A stretch of DNA of 64,000 nucleotides. Source: Amycolatopsis granulosa (lineage in GTDB: Bacteria > Actinomycetota > Actinomycetes > Mycobacteriales > Pseudonocardiaceae). The DNA is taken from assembly GCF_011758745.1 (NCBI RefSeq), contig NZ_JAANOV010000001.1:4960001-5024000 (forward strand), in the 5' to 3' direction. Both the position numbers and the translations under genes were made by a program. Below are positions 61,547-64,000 of this stretch, one piece after another (position 1 is the stretch's first letter; every line of letters starts with the position of its first letter). A model generated the notes under the pieces. The model was not told the origin of the DNA, did not search any database, and saw only the letters and a program-made list of their open reading frames with translations.

Positions 61547-62341
61547 ATGGGGTCACGCACGGGAACGCCGACGGTACCGGGCACCGCCGCGCTCAGTCAG
61601 GTCGGCCGCCTGTCCACACTGGCCTGGGAGGTGCTGCGCGCCATCCCGCGCCGGCCGTTCCAGTTCCGCGAGTGGATCCTGCAGTGCTGGTTCTTCGCCA
61701 GCGTCACCATCCTGCCGACCGCGCTCGTCGCGATCCCGTTCGGCGCGGTGATCGCGCTGCAGCTCGGATCGCTGACCCAGCAGATCGGCGCCCAGTCGTT
61801 CACCGGCGCGGCCAGCGCACTCGCCATCGTGCAGCAGGCCGCGCCGCTGATCACCGCCCTGCTCGTCGCCGGCGCCGGCGGAAGCGCCGTCTGCGCGGAT
61901 ATCGGGGCGCGCAAGATCCGCGAGGAGATCGACGCGATGGAGGTGCTCGGGGTCAACCCGGTCCAGCGCCTGATCGTGCCGCGCGTGCTCGCCGCGATCG
62001 TCGTGTCGGTGCTGCTCAACGGCCTGGTCAGCGTGGTGGGCGTGCTCGGCGGCTACTTCTTCAACGTCGTCCTGCAGGGCGGCACCCCGGGTGCGTACCT
62101 GGCGAGCTTCAACGCGCTGGCGCAGCTGCCCGACCTCTACGTCAGCGAGATCAAGGCCGTGCTGTACGGGTTCGTCGCCGGGGTCGTGGCCGCTTACCGG
62201 GGGCTCAACCCGGCCGGCGGGCCGAAGGGTGTCGGCGACGCGGTGAACCAGGCCGTGGTCATCACGTTCCTGCTGCTGTTCCTCATCAACGTCGTGCTGA
62301 CCGCCATCTACCTGCGGATCGTTCCGCCGAAGGCGCTGTGA
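61547..62341 (+). CDS. yrbE4A: YrbE4A (Mce4 importer permease)
   Basis: 264 residues. Integral membrane permease of the Mce4 steroid importer. The conserved GAGGSAVCADIGARKIREEIDAMEVLGVNPVQRLIVPRV block (with EExDAxxxLG) lies near residue 110, with five or so transmembrane segments. The ATG at 61547 has GGAGG 5 nt upstream. It overlaps yrbE4B by one base. Confidence 0.93.
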   Translation: MGSRTGTPTVPGTAALSQVGRLSTLAWEVLRAIPRRPFQFREWILQCWFFASVTILPTALVAIPFGAVIALQLGSLTQQIGAQSFTGAASALAIVQQAAPLITALLVAGAGGSAVCADIGARKIREEIDAMEVLGVNPVQRLIVPRVLAAIVVSVLLNGLVSVVGVLGGYFFNVVLQGGTPGAYLASFNALAQLPDLYVSEIKAVLYGFVAGVVAAYRGLNPAGGPKGVGDAVNQAVVITFLLLFLINVVLTAIYLRIVPPKAL

Positions 62342-63204
62342 TGACCGCGGAGACACTGGAACCCCGGCCGGGGGTGCCCGACCGGACGCTCGAGATGATC
62401 GCGCGGCCCGGCGCGATCCTGGAGGGACTGGGCAGCCAGCTCTCCTTCTACGTCCGCGCGCTGGCATGGGCGCCGCGCACGCTTCGCCGCTACCGCAGGG
62501 AAACGCTGCGCCTGCTGACCGAGGTCTGCTTCGGCACCGGCGGCCTCGCGGTGATCGGCGGGACACTCGGCGTGATGATCGGCATGACGCTGTTCACCGG
62601 TCTCATCGTCGGCCTGCAGGGGTACGCGGCGCTCAACCAGCTCGGCACGGCCGCGCTCACCGGGTTCATCTCGGCCTACTTCAACACGCGGGAGGTGGCG
62701 CCGCTGGCCGCCGGGCTCGCGCTGTCGGCGACCGTGGGCTGCGGCTTCACCGCGCAGCTCGGCGCGATGCGGATCTCCGAGGAGATCGACGCGCTCGAGG
62801 TGATGGCGGTGCCCAGCCTGCCCTACCTGGTCACCACCCGGGTGCTGGCCGGGCTGGGCGCGGTGATCCCGCTGTACGCGGTCGGCCTGCTCTCGTCCTA
62901 CCTCGCCTCCCGGCAGGTCACGGTGTGGCTCTACGGCCAGTCCGCGGGCACCTACGACCACTACTTCGGGCTGTTCCTGCCGCCCGAGGACGTGCTGTGG
63001 TCGTTCGGCAAGGTGATCGTGTTCAGCGTGCTGGTGATCCTGTCGCACTGCTACTACGGCTTCACCGCGAGCGGCGGCCCGGCCGGTGTCGGCGTGGCCG
63101 TGGGCCGCGCGGTGCGGACGTCGATCGTGCTGATCTCGGTGCTCGACTTCTTCCTCAGCCTGGCCGTGTGGGGCGCGACCACGACGGTGAGGATCGCCGG
63201 ATGA
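62341..63204 (+). CDS. yrbE4B: YrbE4B (Mce4 importer permease)
   Basis: 287 residues, partner of YrbE4A. The same EEIDALEVMAVPSLPYLVTTRVLAG motif is present near residue 142. The start overlaps the previous stop (TGATG), and the stop overlaps the mce4A start (ATGA). Confidence 0.93.
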   Translation: MTAETLEPRPGVPDRTLEMIARPGAILEGLGSQLSFYVRALAWAPRTLRRYRRETLRLLTEVCFGTGGLAVIGGTLGVMIGMTLFTGLIVGLQGYAALNQLGTAALTGFISAYFNTREVAPLAAGLALSATVGCGFTAQLGAMRISEEIDALEVMAVPSLPYLVTTRVLAGLGAVIPLYAVGLLSSYLASRQVTVWLYGQSAGTYDHYFGLFLPPEDVLWSFGKVIVFSVLVILSHCYYGFTASGGPAGVGVAVGRAVRTSIVLISVLDFFLSLAVWGATTTVRIAG

Positions 63205-64000
63205 GACGGGCGGTGCTGCTACGGCGGCTGGGGTACCAGGTGCTCGGCCTGGTGTTCCTCGTCGTGTGCGGGCTGTTCTTCGCCACCACCATCGCCGCCT
63301 ACCACCAGGAGTTCACGCCGGTCGCCCTGGTGCGGCTGGAGACCGACCACATCGGCAACCAGCTGCGGAAGGGTTCCGACGTCAAGATCCGCGGCGTCGT
63401 GGTGGGCGAGGTGCGCGCCGTCGAGGCGTTCGGCGACCACGCGGCGCTCCAGCTCGCGCTCGACCCGGCCCAGCTGGACGTGATCCCGGCCAACGTGTCG
63501 GCGCGGCTGCTGCCCAAGACCCTGTTCGGTGAGCGTTACGTGGCCCTGCAGATCCCGCCCGGCCCGGTGCCGCGGCACCTCGCGGCCGGTGACGTCATCC
63601 CGCAGGACCGCAGCAGCTCCGCCATCGAGCTGGAACAGGTGCTGGACAACGTCATGCCGCTGCTGCAGGCCGTCCAGCCGCAGAAGCTGGCGAGCACCCT
63701 CGGCGCGGTCTCCACCGCGCTCGACGGCCGGGGCGGGCAGCTCGGCGCCACGCTGGTGCACCTGTCCGAGTACCTGGGCGGGCTGAACCCGTCGCTGCCG
63801 GACATCAAGGCCGACATCACCGGGCTGGCCAACGTGGCCGACACCTACAACCGGGCCGCGCCGGACCTCCTGCAGGCGCTGGCCGACCTGACCACGACCA
63901 CGAAGACCCTGGTGGACGAACAGCAGACGCTGGCCCAGGTGTGGGCGACGGTGACCACCGCGAGCGACGACCTGGACGGCTTCCTGCGCGTCAACCAGGC
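63201..64000 (+). CDS. mce4A: Mce4A-like MlaD-domain protein, cut by right edge
   Basis: 266 codons are in the window; the family has about 400. An N-terminal transmembrane anchor (about 10-31) and the MCE/MlaD domain (about 38-118, VRLETDHIGNQLRKGSDVKIRGVVVGEVRAVE) are followed by the helical tail. Mce4 proteins bridge the cell envelope to bring cholesterol to YrbE4. ATG overlaps the yrbE4B stop; the frame is open to the edge. Confidence 0.92.
   Translation, partial: MRRAVLLRRLGYQVLGLVFLVVCGLFFATTIAAYHQEFTPVALVRLETDHIGNQLRKGSDVKIRGVVVGEVRAVEAFGDHAALQLALDPAQLDVIPANVSARLLPKTLFGERYVALQIPPGPVPRHLAAGDVIPQDRSSSAIELEQVLDNVMPLLQAVQPQKLASTLGAVSTALDGRGGQLGATLVHLSEYLGGLNPSLPDIKADITGLANVADTYNRAAPDLLQALADLTTTTKTLVDEQQTLAQVWATVTTASDDLDGFLRVNQ

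Overview
The window reads as a contiguous piece of chromosome from a very GC-rich actinobacterium. The gene content points to the Pseudonocardiaceae or a close relative (Amycolatopsis-like): a mycobacterial-type Sdh1 operon, gluABCD, IdeR, LexA with a divergent ChiZ-like LysM gene, class II NrdJ, a TIGR03086/mycothiol-enzyme-like protein, and a KstR/Mce4-type steroid locus. The family assignment is inference from gene content and composition; no rRNA is present. About 59 protein genes and one gene remnant are supported. I found no tRNA, rRNA, CRISPR array, insertion sequence or prophage.

Layout. 1-5.5 kb: a 6-phosphogluconate dehydratase gene cut by the left edge, then an Sdh1-type succinate dehydrogenase operon behind two CRP-like sites. 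5.5-12.3 kb: a ROK repressor divergent from a sugar or compatible-solute ABC operon ending in a GH63-like hydrolase. 12.3-17.5 kb: an unknown membrane-anchored protein, the glutamate uptake operon gluABCD and a small secreted protein. 17.6-35.5 kb: a housekeeping block that parallels the Mycobacterium tuberculosis Rv2733c-Rv2718c region (miaB, Rv2732c-like, DUF349, Rv2728c-like, miaA, dapF, hflX, lexA, chiZ-like, nrdR, then nrdJ). It is interrupted by two regulator plus MFS exporter modules and one decayed gene. 35.6-46.4 kb: accessory genes, including a toxin-antitoxin pair whose antitoxin seems to have lost its ATG, a LysR/MFS pair, a prolyl oligopeptidase, a MocR-type regulator, a CBS protein, a DUF2293 protein and a frameshifted DUF4192 gene. 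46.9-54.2 kb: galE, galK and ideR, divergent from an AcuC-like deacetylase and a GNAT/acyl-CoA-synthetase-like fusion, a plausible protein acetylation switch. 54.2-64 kb: a steroid uptake and side-chain degradation locus in the order fadD17-fadE27-fadE26 / KstR box / fdxD-SDR-ALDH-SDR-yrbE4A-yrbE4B-mce4A, cut by the right edge.

Regulation is unusually readable. Two LexA boxes lie in the lexA/chiZ interval. A perfect KstR box lies between fadE26 and fdxD, with a weaker one before the first SDR gene. Three DnaA-box-like 9-mers at exactly 32-bp intervals cover the nrdRJ promoter. Dyads sit in several regulator/transporter intervals. Seven genes, mostly regulators, have a -10-like hexamer ending 6-7 nt before the start codon, which predicts leaderless transcripts.

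I did not find a clearly new multi-gene system. The best leads are the 32-bp DnaA-box array at nrdRJ, the antitoxin with an ACG in start position, the ROK/ABC/GH63 catabolic operon, the AcuC/GNAT-ACS pair, and the extra aldehyde dehydrogenase and short-chain dehydrogenase inside the mce4 locus.
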